A stretch of 64,000 nt of DNA from Brachybacterium sp. EE-P12 (lineage in GTDB: Bacteria; Actinomycetota; Actinomycetes; Actinomycetales; Dermabacteraceae), in assembly GCF_003711805.1 (NCBI RefSeq), contig NZ_QXCP01000005.1, positions 310,001-374,000 on the forward strand, written 5' to 3'. Positions 1 to 11,790 of this stretch are shown one piece after another. The notes under the pieces were generated by a model. The model made no database searches and was not told the origin of the DNA. It saw only the letters and a program-made list of their open reading frames with translations. The first letter of the stretch is position 1; every line of letters begins with the position of its first letter. A program made the translations under genes and the position numbers.

Positions 1-185
1 TCGGGATGGATGCTCACCTCGGCGAGGTCGTGGTAGTCCAGCCCCGCTCGCCGAAGCTTCGCGTCCTCGAGGTCGAAGCCGAGGGGCTCGATGAGGTGCA
101 GGCGGGCACCGGTCACGGCGGCCAGCCGGATGGCGTTGCCGGTGTTGCCCGCGATCGCGGGCTCGTGGAGGAAGACGTGGACCAT
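1..185 (-). CDS. trmL: tRNA (cytidine(34)-2'-O)-methyltransferase, partial
   Basis: Only the first 61 codons are inside the window; the gene continues past its left edge. The translation starts [20 protein letters not shown] and continues with LHLIEPLGF and KLRRAGLDY, the N-terminal signature of SPOUT-class TrmL enzymes, including the NTGN and EPLGF motifs. TrmL adds a 2'-O-methyl group to the wobble nucleotide of certain tRNA-Leu species using S-adenosylmethionine. The ATG is the first start in a frame that matches the family N-terminus. The knotted C-terminal cofactor site cannot be checked here. The family call is solid; substrate specificity is inferred. Confidence 0.9.
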   Translation of the reverse strand, partial: MVHVFLHEPAIAGNTGNAIRLAAVTGARLHLIEPLGFDLEDAKLRRAGLDYHDLAEVSIHP

Positions 186-243
186 GCGGAGGATTCTTCC
201 ACGCGGGCCGGGGCCGCTCGCGCCGGCCTGCGCGAGAGCAGCC

Positions 244-1635
244 TCAGAACACCAGGAACAGCGCGCCGGCGATGAGGAAGCCGATCACGGACTCGAGGGT
301 CTGCTGCACGGTCCAGGTGCGCAGGGTGGTGGCGACGTCCATGTTCAGCAGCCGGCCCACCAGCCAGAAGCCGGAGTCGTTCACGTGCGAGGCGAACACC
401 GAGCCCGCGGCGGTCGCGACCGTGATCGCGGCGATCTGTCCCGGACTGTAGCCGGCGGCGGCGACGGCCGGGGCCATGAGGCCTGCGGCGGTGACCAGCG
501 CGACCGTGGCGGAGCCCTGGGCCAGGCGCATCACCACGGCGATGACGTAGGCGGCCAGGATGAGCGGCAGGCCGAGGTCGCCGAGGACGTCGGAGAGCGC
601 GTCGCCGATCCCGGAGGTGCGCAGCACCCCGCCGAACATGCCGCCCGCGCCGGTGATCAGCACGACCGAGCAGATCGGGCCGAGGGAGGAGTCCACGATC
701 TTCTCCAGGGCGGTGCCGTGCTCGCCGCGCCGGAAGCCAAGCACCACGAGGGCCACGAGCACGGAGATCAGCAGCGCGACGGCGGAGGTGCCGAGGGTGG
801 ACAGCACCCCGTACCAGGTCGCGGTCTCGTCGACGGAGCCGGCGGCGCGCAGGAAGTCCAGTCCGGTGTTCAGGAAGATCAGCACCATCGGCAGCAGCAG
901 CACCGCGATGACCGTGCCGACCTTCGGCGGGTTCGCGACGGGCTCGTCGCTGCCGCCGCCGAAGACCCCGCCGACCTGGGCGAGGGTGAAGGGGAACTTC
1001 CTCGCCGTGACCCGGCCCCACAGCACGCCGGTGAGATAGAAGGTCGGCACGGCGCACACCAGGCCGATGAGCAGCACCATGCCGAGGTTCGCGCCGTAGA
1101 GCTCGGTCGCGGTGACGGGGCCGGGATGCGGGGGCACGAAGACGTGCATCGCGGAGAAGGCGACGGCGGAGGGCATCGCGTACAGCAGAACGGGCCCGCC
1201 CAGCCTGGCGGCGACCGCGAAGACGATCGGCAGCATCACCACGAGCCCCGCGTCGAAGAACATGGGGAAGCCCATGAGCAGGGAGGCGATGCCGAGGGCC
1301 AGGGGGGCGCGCTTCTCGCCGAAGACCCGGATCATCGTCTCGGCGAGCACGGTCGCGCCGCCGGAGTTCTCGATGAGCTTGCCGAGCATCGCGCCGAGGC
1401 CCACGAGCAGGGCGACGCTGGCGAGGGTGCCGCCGAAGCCGTCCAGCAGGACGTCGACGATGTCGCCGGAGGGGATGCCGGTGGCGAAGGCCGTCAGGAG
1501 GCTGACCAGCACGAGGGTGAGGAAGGCGTGCAGCTTGAAGCGGATGACGAGCACGAGGATGAGGGCGATGGCGCCGGCCGCGATCGCGAGGAGGGGCGCG
1601 GCTCCGAGTGTCTGGGACCAGCCGTCGATCTCCAT
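244..1635 (-). CDS. Gluconate:H+ symporter, GntP family permease
   Basis: A 463-residue, very hydrophobic protein with about 12 predicted membrane spans. It shows GntP-family stretches such as [26 protein letters not shown] and [15 protein letters not shown]. Family members import gluconate or related sugar acids with protons across the cytoplasmic membrane. The ATG at 1635 is chosen over an upstream extension because AGGAG lies eight bases before it and MEIDGW leads straight into the first span. It stands alone between trmL and tRNA-Leu, with no gluconate kinase or regulator nearby, so the real substrate could be another hydroxy acid. Length is normal for the family. Confidence 0.88.
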   Translation of the reverse strand: MEIDGWSQTLGAAPLLAIAAGAIALILVLVIRFKLHAFLTLVLVSLLTAFATGIPSGDIVDVLLDGFGGTLASVALLVGLGAMLGKLIENSGGATVLAETMIRVFGEKRAPLALGIASLLMGFPMFFDAGLVVMLPIVFAVAARLGGPVLLYAMPSAVAFSAMHVFVPPHPGPVTATELYGANLGMVLLIGLVCAVPTFYLTGVLWGRVTARKFPFTLAQVGGVFGGGSDEPVANPPKVGTVIAVLLLPMVLIFLNTGLDFLRAAGSVDETATWYGVLSTLGTSAVALLISVLVALVVLGFRRGEHGTALEKIVDSSLGPICSVVLITGAGGMFGGVLRTSGIGDALSDVLGDLGLPLILAAYVIAVVMRLAQGSATVALVTAAGLMAPAVAAAGYSPGQIAAITVATAAGSVFASHVNDSGFWLVGRLLNMDVATTLRTWTVQQTLESVIGFLIAGALFLVF

Positions 1636-1806
1636 GGGGGATCTCCTGGGGTGGAAGGGAGGCGGGCAGCGGCCCGCCGTGGAGGGGTCGGGGCGGTGCG
1701 TCCGACGCTTCTGCTGCGGGTCCGACTCGTCGCCCTCAGGCCATCCTCGCAGGCACACGGGAGGAACGGGGCGCGCCGCGGCCCGGACGTGCGGCGGCGG
1801 GCATGC

Positions 1807-1845
1807 GAGAAGGCCCCGACTCGTGGAACGAACCGAGGCCTTCTC
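1807..1845 (-). terminator. Stem-loop downstream of tRNA-Leu
   Basis: The arms GAGAAGGCC and GGCCTTCTC (1807-1815 and 1837-1845) pair perfectly, with further partial pairing inside. The hairpin begins a few bases past the 3' end of tRNA-Leu on the minus strand and is the likely terminator. There is no clear U-run, which is common in high-GC actinobacteria. Confidence 0.6.
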
Positions 1846-1852
1846 CTGCGGT

Positions 1853-1937
1853 GTCCGAGGGGGGACTTGAACCCCCACGCCCTAAAGCGGGCACTAGCAC
1901 CTCAAGCTAGCGCGTCTACCAATTCCGCCACCCGGAC
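1853..1937 (-). tRNA. tRNA-Leu (anticodon GAG)
   Basis: Class II tRNA of 85 nt. The acceptor arms GTCCGGG and CTCGGAC pair at 1937 and 1853. The D-arm reads TGGTAGACGC, the anticodon stem CTAGC/GCTAG encloses the loop TTGAGGT, there is a long variable arm, and the T-arm contains GTTCAAGTC. The 3' CCA is not encoded. It decodes CUC codons. Confidence 0.96.
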
Positions 1938-2030
1938 AGGTGATCGTCATGCTGACAGGGAAGACAGTAGCACGCGCTCGGGGTCAGGACGCACCCGAAA
2001 CCGCCTCTGCCAGCATGGACGTGAAGACAA

Positions 2031-2429
2031 TCACGCCGAGGCGCGGACGCTGCCGCGGTCCATCACGCCGCGCAGCAGGGCAACGACCGCGTCGATCCGT
2101 GCGGGGAGGTCGGTGGGGGCCGCGTCGGGCAGTCGGGCGGCGAGGTCCTGGAGGGCGGCGGCGGCGAGCACGGTCATGGTCGGATCGGGGTCGACGAGTG
2201 CGGCGGGCTCCCAGCGGGCCATCTCCTCGAGCAGTCCGGCGAGCTCGGCGGAGGCCCCGTGACGACCGTGGACCAGCAGATCGGCGCGGGCGCGGGTGGC
2301 CAGCGCGGTGCAGCGACGCAGCGAGGCGGTCGTGAGATCCGGGCCGATCAGCGCGGCGGGCTCCGTGGGCGGGATCGCGATGTCCGACGCCGTCGTCCCG
2401 TCGCTCGCTCCGTCGTGCTGCAGCTCCAT
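2031..2429 (-). CDS. Hypothetical protein
   Basis: A 132-residue, alanine-rich, mainly helical soluble protein with no membrane segment, signal peptide or recognisable domain. It sits alone between tRNA-Leu and aroE. Codon use has the strong third-position GC bias of the neighbours, which supports real coding. A promoter-like TAAAGT (minus strand, about 2487-2492) lies upstream, preceded by a second GGTAAAG copy. No function can be assigned. Confidence 0.6.
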   Translation of the reverse strand: MELQHDGASDGTTASDIAIPPTEPAALIGPDLTTASLRRCTALATRARADLLVHGRHGASAELAGLLEEMARWEPAALVDPDPTMTVLAAAALQDLAARLPDAAPTDLPARIDAVVALLRGVMDRGSVRASA

Positions 2430-2543
2430 GCCGACCGTCCCCTCCTGCTCGTGCCGGGGTCCGGGCGGTCCCCTGCGACACCGAGCACTTTACCCGGGCT
2501 TTACCTGAGGGGACAAGGGACATCCGGCCCGGACGCGGACCGC

Positions 2544-3419
2544 TCAGCGAGCGGCGACGCGGCGGGAGAGCTCGGTCCGGGCGGCCTCGAGCATGACCGC
2601 GACGGGAGCGGACGGGACGCGCAGCATCGAGCGCACCTGCATGTCCGCCTGGTGGGCGAGCATCTCCAGTCCGTCGGCGACCTCTCCGCCGGCTCGCTGG
2701 ACGATATCCGCGACGGGGGCGGGCCACGGGTCGTACAGGACGTCCAGGAGCACTCCCGGTCGCGGCAGGTGCTCCTCCCCTCTGGCCATCCACCGCGCGG
2801 CGACGTCCCGCGCGCCCGCGACGGCCAGCGCGCTCACGACCGCGTCGGCCTCGAGGGTCTCGTGGTGGCGGTCCCAGGGGATGACGAGCGTCTCGGCCCC
2901 GGCCCCGGCGGCGAGCTCGCTCAGCGGGGCGAGCTTCTCGGGGCTGCGGGCGCTCAGCAGCACGGTGCGCGCCCCGAGGGAGAGCAGGGCCGCCAGGGCG
3001 CTGAGCGCCGTCGCGCCCGAGCCGAGGACGGCTCCCGCCGTGATCGAGTCCGCGCCGTGGTCCCTCAGGCTCGCGGCGATGCCGTGCACGTCGTGGTTCT
3101 CCGCGCGCCAGCCGCCGCCCTCGCGGCGCAGGAGCGTGTTGGCCACGCCGAGCTGCCGGGAGACGGCGTCATGCTCGTCGGCGAGGGCGAAGGCCTCGGG
3201 CTTGCCCGGCATGGTGACGCTCAGCCCCTGCAGCTGCCGACCGATCCCCCGGGCGAGGAAGTCCTCGAGCCGCCCGGCCATGACCTCGTGGCGCTCGTAC
3301 CGGGCGTCGGCGATGCCGAGCGCGCGATAGGCGGCGCTGTGCAGGACCGGGGAGAGGGAGTGCTCGACGGGCGAGCCGATCACCGCGAAGCGTCGCAGCC
3401 CCTCCTGCCCGGCGGTCAC
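2544..3419 (-). CDS. aroE: Shikimate dehydrogenase
   Basis: About 291 residues. It reduces 3-dehydroshikimate to shikimate with NADPH in aromatic amino acid synthesis. The N-terminus carries the substrate motif FAVIGSPVEHSLSPVLH, then SVTMPGKPEAF with the catalytic lysine, GVANTL, and ENHDVHG with the catalytic aspartate. GSGATALSALAAL is the nucleotide-binding loop. The GTG at 3419 overlaps the mltG stop as GTGA, suggesting translational coupling; an in-frame ATG at 3437 is the alternative start. The P-G-K form replaces the more usual P-H-K, so a quinate/shikimate-like paralogue cannot be fully excluded. It is the last gene of the alaS-ruvX-mltG-aroE run. Confidence 0.9.
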   Translation of the reverse strand: MTAGQEGLRRFAVIGSPVEHSLSPVLHSAAYRALGIADARYERHEVMAGRLEDFLARGIGRQLQGLSVTMPGKPEAFALADEHDAVSRQLGVANTLLRREGGGWRAENHDVHGIAASLRDHGADSITAGAVLGSGATALSALAALLSLGARTVLLSARSPEKLAPLSELAAGAGAETLVIPWDRHHETLEADAVVSALAVAGARDVAARWMARGEEHLPRPGVLLDVLYDPWPAPVADIVQRAGGEVADGLEMLAHQADMQVRSMLRVPSAPVAVMLEAARTELSRRVAAR

Positions 3420-4603
3420 TCCTTGTCGGCGGCCCATGCCTGCCACTCCGCGACGTTCTCCTCGTGCTCGGCCCAGGTGGCCGCGAACTCTGTCTCCCCG
3501 GTGTCGGTGTTGACCGAGACGAAGTACAGCCAGTCCCCCTCCGGCGGAGCGGCCGCCGCATCCAGCGCGGCGGACCCGGGTGCCGAGATCGGGCCGGGCG
3601 GGAGCCCCTCGTGGAGGTAGGTGTTGTACGGGCTCTTGGTCGCGCGCTCCTCGTCCGTCGTCCCGACGCTCGCGGACTTGCCGGTCACGTAGTGCACGGT
3701 CGAGTCGAACTGGAGCTTCATCGGGGAGCCCTTCGCCTCGCCCGTGCCCTCGAGGCGGTTGTGGATCGTGCGGACCACCTTCCCGTAGTCCTCGGCGTTG
3801 CGCACCTCCATCTCCGCGAGGGAGGCGTAGGTGAGGGTGGTGTGCCACTCGTCCTCGGGGATCTCCCGCGCGGTGAGCTGCTCCTCCATCCGCCCCCACA
3901 TCATCGCGATGACGTCCTCGGCGCTCTGGTCCTCGAGGATGTCGTAGCGACCCGGCCAGAGGTAGCCCTCGAGGCTCTTCGCCTCGTTCTCGGGGATCCC
4001 GTAGGAGGTGTAGTCCTTCGCGGCGGCCTCGAAGTCCTCGACCGGGATGCCGGTCTCCTCGGCCAGCAGGTCCCAGATCTGGGTCAGGCGCAGGCCCTCG
4101 GGGACGATCACGCGATGGCCGGCGAGGTTCTCGGGGTCCATGAGCATGGTCAGCGCGTCGGCGGAGGTCATCTCCTGCTTCAGCCGGTACACCCCGGGCT
4201 CGATCTTCGCGGCCTCCTTCGTGGAGGAGAAGAGCGTGACGAACGGGGCGGAGGTCTTGATCACGCCCTCGTCCACGAGGGTCTCGGCGATGTCGGAGCC
4301 GGTATCGCCCTCCCCCACCTCGACGAGCGCCTCGCCGCTTCCCGGGCCCTCGAACTCCGCGGCCTCCTGCTCGACGCTGATGTTCGAGGTGACCCAGCGG
4401 TAGCCCTGGTAGCCGCCGACGCCGAGGCCCGCGAGCACGGCGATCACGAGCAGCACGGGCAGGACGGCGCGGAAGAACCCGCCTCGGCGACGGCGCGGCT
4501 CGCCGCGGTGCCCGCCGCGACGTCGGCCGCGGCCCTCGTGCCCGTGCTCGGCGCTGTCCTGGGACTCGGCGAGCTCGTCGAAGGAGAGGTCCTCGTCGTT
4601 CAT
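3416..4603 (-). CDS. mltG: Endolytic murein transglycosylase MltG
   Basis: 395 residues. It has a charged cytoplasmic N-terminus rich in Arg and Gly, one membrane span near residues 45-65 (VLLVIAVLAGLGVGGY), then an extracytoplasmic YceG domain. The catalytic region TYASLAEMEVRN holds the expected glutamate, and the C-terminal part contains LPPGPISAPG. MltG cleaves nascent peptidoglycan strands and is thought to set glycan length. The ATG overlaps the ruvX stop as ATGA and the end overlaps aroE, so it sits in a coupled operon. The order alaS-ruvX-mltG-aroE is conserved in many actinobacteria. Confidence 0.95.
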   Translation of the reverse strand: MNDEDLSFDELAESQDSAEHGHEGRGRRRGGHRGEPRRRRGGFFRAVLPVLLVIAVLAGLGVGGYQGYRWVTSNISVEQEAAEFEGPGSGEALVEVGEGDTGSDIAETLVDEGVIKTSAPFVTLFSSTKEAAKIEPGVYRLKQEMTSADALTMLMDPENLAGHRVIVPEGLRLTQIWDLLAEETGIPVEDFEAAAKDYTSYGIPENEAKSLEGYLWPGRYDILEDQSAEDVIAMMWGRMEEQLTAREIPEDEWHTTLTYASLAEMEVRNAEDYGKVVRTIHNRLEGTGEAKGSPMKLQFDSTVHYVTGKSASVGTTDEERATKSPYNTYLHEGLPPGPISAPGSAALDAAAAPPEGDWLYFVSVNTDTGETEFAATWAEHEENVAEWQAWAADKE

Positions 4604-5129
4604 CGCTCCTCCTCCGTCCGGTCCTGCTCCGCCGGGTGGTGCGGGGCCTCGACGAGCTCCCCGCCGCGCCGCCCGCTGGACCTCTCGAGGTCCAGGGCCT
4701 GCTGCAGGATCATCACCGCGGCGACCTGGTCCACGACCTGGCGGTGGCGGCGTCCCTTGCGGCCCGAGCTGTGCAGCGCCCTGTGTGCGGAGACGGTGGT
4801 GAGCCGCTCGTCGATCAGGCGGACCTCGGTCTGCGGCGACGGCGTCTCCAGCAGCGTCGCGAGCTCCGCGGCGAACGCGCGTGCCTTCTCCGCGGCCGCC
4901 CCCTCGGCCCCGCTCAGGGACCGCGGGAGCCCGACCATGATGACATGGGCCTCGAGCTCGAGCGCCTCCTCGAGGACACGGCGCGCCGCCGTGTCGCGCC
5001 CGAGGGTCTCGACGGGGGTGGCGATGAGGCCGTCGAGATCGCTGCGGGCGAGGCCCACGCGGACGTCGCCGACGTCGACGCCGAGCCTCACCCCGCGCGG
5101 CAGGCCGGGCTGCTCGTCGACGGGACCGC

Positions 5130-5133
<4 letters not shown>
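4600..5133 (-). CDS. ruvX: RuvX/YqgF family nuclease
   Basis: 177 residues with an RNase H-like fold. The motifs GVDVGDVRVGLA (first catalytic aspartate), IMVGLPRSLSG and DERLTTVSA with a downstream DQVAAVMILQ helix are typical of the family. Members are proposed Holliday-junction resolvases and also act in 16S rRNA 5'-end maturation. The start ATG overlaps the alaS stop by four bases and its own stop overlaps mltG, so translation of the three genes is probably coupled. The C-terminal tail after the fold is charged and probably disordered. Confidence 0.93.
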
Positions 5134-7838
<2,705 letters not shown>

Positions 7839-7930
7839 GGGGTCGAGGAGTCCTTCCTGGGGCCGCGTCGGCGGCGCGGCGAGGGTGCGGGGGACGGGCG
7901 GCCGCGTCAGGGCCGTCCCTGCGGACACGA

Positions 7931-7970
7931 AGGCCCCGGTCAGGGTACCGGAGTACACCCGCCGGGGCCT
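7931..7970 (-). terminator. Terminator after rpsD
   Basis: AGGCCCCGG (7931-7939) pairs perfectly with CCGGGGCCT (7962-7970). The hairpin lies just downstream of the rpsD stop and upstream of alaS on the minus strand, so it probably ends the rpsD transcript. Confidence 0.6.
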
Positions 7971-7992
7971 GTCGCGCCGCGGAGAGGGGAGG

Positions 7993-8619
7993 TCAGCGCG
8001 CGTAGTACTCGACGACCATCTGGACGTCGACCGTGACGGGGACCTCGGCGCGCTTGGGGCGCGAGACGAGCTGGGCCTTCAGCTCGGGCAGCTCGACGGA
8101 GAGGTAGGAGGGGACCGACGCGAGCACGTCGGAGTTCCCGCCCTCGGCGGCGATCTGGAACGTCTCCATGGCCTGCGACTTGGGCTTGACCTGGATGGTC
8201 TGGCCGGGCTTGACGCGGAAGGAGGGGCGGTCCACCAGCTGGCCGTCGACCAGGATGTGGCGGTGCACGACGGCCTGGCGGGCCTGCAGGATGGTGCGGG
8301 CGAAGCCGGCGCGCAGGACGAGCGCGTCCAGGCGCATCTCCAGCAGCTCGACCATGCTCTCGCCGGTCAGGCCGGACTCCTTGCGGGCGTCCAGGTAGGC
8401 GCGGTGCATCTGCTTCTCGCGGAGGGCGTACTGCGCGCGCAGACGCTGCTTCTCCTTGAGGCGGACCGCGTAGTCGGACTCGGTGCGGCGGCGGGCACGA
8501 CCGTGCTCGCCCGGGGGGTACGGGCGCTTCTCGAAGTACTTGACGGACTTCGGGGTCAGCGGGAGCCCGAGAGCTCGGGACAGGCGCGCCTGGCGGCGCG
8601 CGCGGGTGACGTTGGTCAC
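7993..8619 (-). CDS. rpsD: 30S ribosomal protein S4
   Basis: 208 residues, full length. The protein has the S4 N-terminal region (RARRQARLSRALGLPL, KRPYPPGEHG) and the S4 RNA-binding domain (MRLDALVLRAGFARTILQAR followed by HRHILVDGQLVD). It nucleates 16S rRNA folding in the small subunit. The zinc-binding cysteines found in some bacterial S4 proteins are absent, so this is the cysteine-free form. The start is GTG, with AGAGG upstream inside a 12-bp palindrome. It is a single-gene unit here, away from the rpoA cluster, as is usual in this group. Confidence 0.97.
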   Translation of the reverse strand: MTNVTRARRQARLSRALGLPLTPKSVKYFEKRPYPPGEHGRARRRTESDYAVRLKEKQRLRAQYALREKQMHRAYLDARKESGLTGESMVELLEMRLDALVLRAGFARTILQARQAVVHRHILVDGQLVDRPSFRVKPGQTIQVKPKSQAMETFQIAAEGGNSDVLASVPSYLSVELPELKAQLVSRPKRAEVPVTVDVQMVVEYYAR

Positions 8620-8631
8620 GAGGTATACCTC
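8620..8631 (-). promoter_or_regulatory. Palindrome over the rpsD ribosome-binding site
   Basis: GAGGTATACCTC is a perfect 12-bp palindrome directly before the GTG start of rpsD. The likely Shine-Dalgarno sequence is inside it. It could hide the ribosome-binding site or bind a protein; S4 is an autogenous repressor in some bacteria. The control role is inference. Confidence 0.35.
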
Positions 8632-8751
8632 TTGTTCGCGTGTGGTGAATCCAGTCTTGCAGCCGCGGATTCAGCGTCCGAGCCTACCGCAGGCTCCGCG
8701 GCCGGTCCACGTCCGACGGGCCTGGTCACACCTCCGTCGCTGTGGAGTGCC

Positions 8752-10140
8752 TCACCCGCTCGTGCCGGGCGGCGGCGGGGCGGAGTCGAGGATGCGCCGC
8801 AGCGCCTCGACGCGGCGGGCGGTGACCTCCTCGTGGCCGTGGCCCTTCGGATGGTAGTAGCGGGTGCCGACGAGGTCGTCGGGCGCGTACTGCTGGGCGA
8901 CGACGGCGTGCGGGGCGTCGTGCGCATACCGGTACTCGACGCCGTGGCCGAGGCTCTTCGCCCCGGAATAGTGGGCGTCGCGGAGGTGGGCGGGCACGCC
9001 CTGGCCGCGTCCGGCCCGCACGTCGGCGATCGCGGCGTCCAGCGCCTTGTAGGCGGCGTTCGACTTCGGGGCGGTGGCGATGTGCACGACCGCCTGGGCG
9101 AGCGGGATCCGCCCCTCGGGCATGCCGAGCATCTGCACGGCCTGCATGGCGGAGACCGCGACCTGCAGCGCTGCGGGGTCGGCCATCCCCACCTCCTCGC
9201 TCGCGGCGATCACGACGCGCCTGGCGATGAAGCGCGGGTCCTCCCCCGCCTCGATCATGCGGGCGAGGTAGTGCAGGGAGGCGTCGACGTCGCTGCCCCG
9301 CATCGACTTGATGAAGGCGCTGGTGACGTCGTAGTGCTGGTCCCCGGCGCGGTCGTAGCGCACAGCGGCGCGGTTGACGGCCTGGGAGAGGGTGGCGGCG
9401 TCGATCTCCTCGGACTTCTTCATCAGCGCCGCCGCAGCGGCCGCCTCGAGCGAGGTGAGGATCTTGCGGGCGTCTCCCCCGCCGAGGCGGAGCAGGGCCT
9501 CGCGAGCGTCGTCGGAGAGGGTCACGGCGCCGTCGAGGCCGCGCTCGTCGGCGAGGGCGCGGTCCACGAGGGTGTCGAGGTCCTCGCGGGCCAGCGGCTC
9601 GAGGGTGAGCACGATGGAGCGCGACAGCAGCGGGGAGATCACGGAGAAGTGGGGGTTCTCGGTGGTCGCGGCGACGAGGGTGACCCACCGGTTCTCGACG
9701 CTGGGCAGCAGCGCGTCCTGCTGGGACTTCGAGAAGCGGTGCACCTCGTCGACGAAGAGGACGGTCTCTCGGCCGACGGTCCGCAGCCGGGAGCGGGCCT
9801 GGTCGACCACGTCACGGATGTCCTTGACCCCGGCGAGCACCGCGGAGACCTCGACGAACTCGCGGTCCCCGGACTTCGCGACGACATAGGCGAGGGTGGT
9901 CTTGCCGGTCCCGGGCGGCCCCCAGAGGATCACCGAGCTGGGCGCTGTGCGGGAGTCGTCGGTCGAGACCAGCCGGCGCAGCGGGCTGCCGGGCTCGAGC
10001 GCGGCGTGCTGGCCGACGATCTCCTCGAGGGTGCGCGGCCGCATCCGCACCGCGAGCGGGGCGCGGTGGTCGATGTTGCGGTCCGACAGCGTGCGCGGCG
10101 CGGGCGCATCACCGCCCAGCGAGAAGAGGTCCTCGTCCAT
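8752..10140 (-). CDS. rarA: Replication-associated recombination protein A (RarA/MgsA AAA+ ATPase)
   Basis: 462 residues. Walker A GPPGTGKTT lies near residues 74-82 and Walker B LFVDEVHRF near 130. Sensor 1 is in LVAATTENPHFSVI, and the C-terminal tetramerisation region includes YFARMIE-like and GARYYHPKG-like stretches (here RMIEAGEDP and YYHPKGHG). RarA is a clamp-loader-like ATPase acting at stalled replication forks with SSB. The ATG is the first start and there is no competing upstream one. It precedes rpsD on the same strand with about 130 bases between. Confidence 0.95.
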   Translation of the reverse strand: MDEDLFSLGGDAPAPRTLSDRNIDHRAPLAVRMRPRTLEEIVGQHAALEPGSPLRRLVSTDDSRTAPSSVILWGPPGTGKTTLAYVVAKSGDREFVEVSAVLAGVKDIRDVVDQARSRLRTVGRETVLFVDEVHRFSKSQQDALLPSVENRWVTLVAATTENPHFSVISPLLSRSIVLTLEPLAREDLDTLVDRALADERGLDGAVTLSDDAREALLRLGGGDARKILTSLEAAAAAALMKKSEEIDAATLSQAVNRAAVRYDRAGDQHYDVTSAFIKSMRGSDVDASLHYLARMIEAGEDPRFIARRVVIAASEEVGMADPAALQVAVSAMQAVQMLGMPEGRIPLAQAVVHIATAPKSNAAYKALDAAIADVRAGRGQGVPAHLRDAHYSGAKSLGHGVEYRYAHDAPHAVVAQQYAPDDLVGTRYYHPKGHGHEEVTARRVEALRRILDSAPPPPGTSG

Positions 10141-10209
10141 CCCTCCAGGGTAGGCCCGGTGCCCGACCTCCGGTGCACGGTGCCCTCGGCTGCGTCCGCG
10201 CGGCGGGAC

Positions 10210-11310
10210 TCAGCGGCGCAGCGCCCGCGCGATCCGGCCGGGCCAGGAGGGGCCCTCGTAGATGAAGGCGGTGTAGCCCTGGACGAGATCGGCGCCCGCA
10301 TCGAGCCGCTCGCGGACGTCCTCGGCGGTGGTCACGCCGCCGCAGCTGATGATCACGGCCTCCTCCCCGAGCTCGGCGCGCAGCAGACGCAGCATCTCCA
10401 GGGATCGCGCGGCCAGGGGTGGGCCCGAGAGGCCGCCGGCTCCGATCCGCTCGATCACGGCGCGGTCGGTGCGCAGCGTCTCTGGCCGGGCGATCGTGGT
10501 GTTCGCGGCGATGACGCCGGCGAGTCCGACCTCGCTCGCGAGCTGCGCGACGGCGCGCACGTCCTCGTCATGGAGGTCGGGGGCGATCTTCACGAGCACC
10601 GGCACCTCGCGGCGCAGCCGCGTCGCGGCCTTCCGCGCCTCGTCGACCACGGCCTCGAGGATCGGGCGGAGCATCTCGACGCCCTGGAGGTCGCGCAGCC
10701 CCGGGGTGTTCGGGCTGGAGACGTTGATCGCGAGATAGGAGGCGTAGCGGGCCAGGAGGCCGGCGGAGAAGCGGTAGTCCTCGGCGGCGTCCTCGAGGGC
10801 CGTGGTCTTGGACTTGCCGATGTTCACCCCGATCACCGCGCGCTGGCCGCGCTCGGTGCGGCGCGCCGTCGCGAGCCGGTGGGCGAGGGCCTGCGCGCCG
10901 TGGTTGTTGAAGCCCATGCGGTTGATGAGCGAGCGGTCCTCGAGCAGGCGGAACGAGCGCGGCCGGGGGTTGCCGGGCTGCGCCTTCGCGGTGACGGTGC
11001 CGACCTCGACGTGGCCGAAGCCGAGATCCAGCAGCGCCAGCGGCAGCTCGCCGTCCTTGTCGAGCCCGGCGGCGAGGCCGAGCGGCGAGCTGTGGCGGGC
11101 GCCGAGCACGAGGCGGCCGGTGCCGTGGTCCCGGGTCGGATCCGGGGTGGCGGTGACGAGGCGGAACAGCTGCGCGGCTCCCGGCACGGCGTGCGCGAGC
11201 GACAGCGCCCGCAGCGTGAGCACGTGCGCGCGTTCGGGATCGAGACGGGCCAGCACGTGACGGAACAGGGCGTCGTAGGCGCCCCGGCGGGCGGCGGTGT
11301 CGGTGGTCAC
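10210..11310 (-). CDS. pyrD: Dihydroorotate dehydrogenase (quinone), class 2
   Basis: 366 residues. The N-terminal helices (YDALFRHVLARLDPERAH) are the membrane-associating part typical of class 2 enzymes. The FMN barrel follows with LGLAAGLDKDGE, INRMGFNNHGA, NVSSPNTPGLR (catalytic serine region) and IISCGGVTTAEDV. It oxidises dihydroorotate to orotate in pyrimidine synthesis and passes electrons to quinone. It is separate from the rest of the pyr genes and lies just upstream of rarA on the same strand. Confidence 0.95.
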   Translation of the reverse strand: MTTDTAARRGAYDALFRHVLARLDPERAHVLTLRALSLAHAVPGAAQLFRLVTATPDPTRDHGTGRLVLGARHSSPLGLAAGLDKDGELPLALLDLGFGHVEVGTVTAKAQPGNPRPRSFRLLEDRSLINRMGFNNHGAQALAHRLATARRTERGQRAVIGVNIGKSKTTALEDAAEDYRFSAGLLARYASYLAINVSSPNTPGLRDLQGVEMLRPILEAVVDEARKAATRLRREVPVLVKIAPDLHDEDVRAVAQLASEVGLAGVIAANTTIARPETLRTDRAVIERIGAGGLSGPPLAARSLEMLRLLRAELGEEAVIISCGGVTTAEDVRERLDAGADLVQGYTAFIYEGPSWPGRIARALRR

Positions 11311-11343
11311 GGGCAGTACGGTACGCGGTCGGAGCCCGAGCCC

Positions 11344-11790
11344 TCAGGCCGACGGTCCCTTCCGGCCGCCGAGCAGCATGTAGACCAGGGCCAGGACCGG
11401 CAGGACGAGGGGCACGTAGCCGTAGCCCTGGCCGAACACGCTCCACACGGTCGCCTCGGGGAACAGCGCCGGGTCCACGACGGTCAGCGTGCCGACCACG
11501 AGCACGCCGAGCAGCTCGAGCACGACCAGCGCACGCGCCACCGCGGAGCGGCGACCGCCGCGCACGAGCGCGACCGTCACGGCGATGTACGTCGCCGCGG
11601 CGACGAGCGAGAGGGAGTAGGCCACCGGGGCGTGGTCGAACTTGGTCAGCACCTGCACGAGGCTGCGCGCGGTGGCGGAGAGCGCGAAGATCGCGTAGAC
11701 GATGATCAGCACGGTCTCGAGGCCTCGTCCGCGGCGCGGCTCGCGGGCGGCGCGAGAGGCGGGGACGTCGTCGGTGCGTGGTGCGGTCAT
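11344..11790 (-). CDS. Small integral membrane protein
   Basis: 148 residues with a charged N-terminus and four probable membrane spans (for example TVLIIVYAIFALSATA, YVPLVLPVLALVYMLL). The ATG at 11790 overlaps the stop of the upstream membrane-protein gene as ATGA, so the two are likely translated together. No domain is recognised. Pairing with another four-helix protein suggests they work together, but the role is unknown. Confidence 0.7.
   Translation of the reverse strand: MTAPRTDDVPASRAAREPRRGRGLETVLIIVYAIFALSATARSLVQVLTKFDHAPVAYSLSLVAAATYIAVTVALVRGGRRSAVARALVVLELLGVLVVGTLTVVDPALFPEATVWSVFGQGYGYVPLVLPVLALVYMLLGGRKGPSA

Noticed and set aside
91-2262. Long plus-strand open frame of 723 codons
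   Set aside because: It lies opposite the permease, tRNA-Leu and a small gene, is rich in Arg, Gly and His, and shows no family motif. Long antisense frames are expected at this GC content.
2544-3899. 451-codon frame as a longer aroE
   Set aside because: The extra N-terminal part is the mltG coding region in another frame; shikimate dehydrogenase begins at 3419 or 3437.
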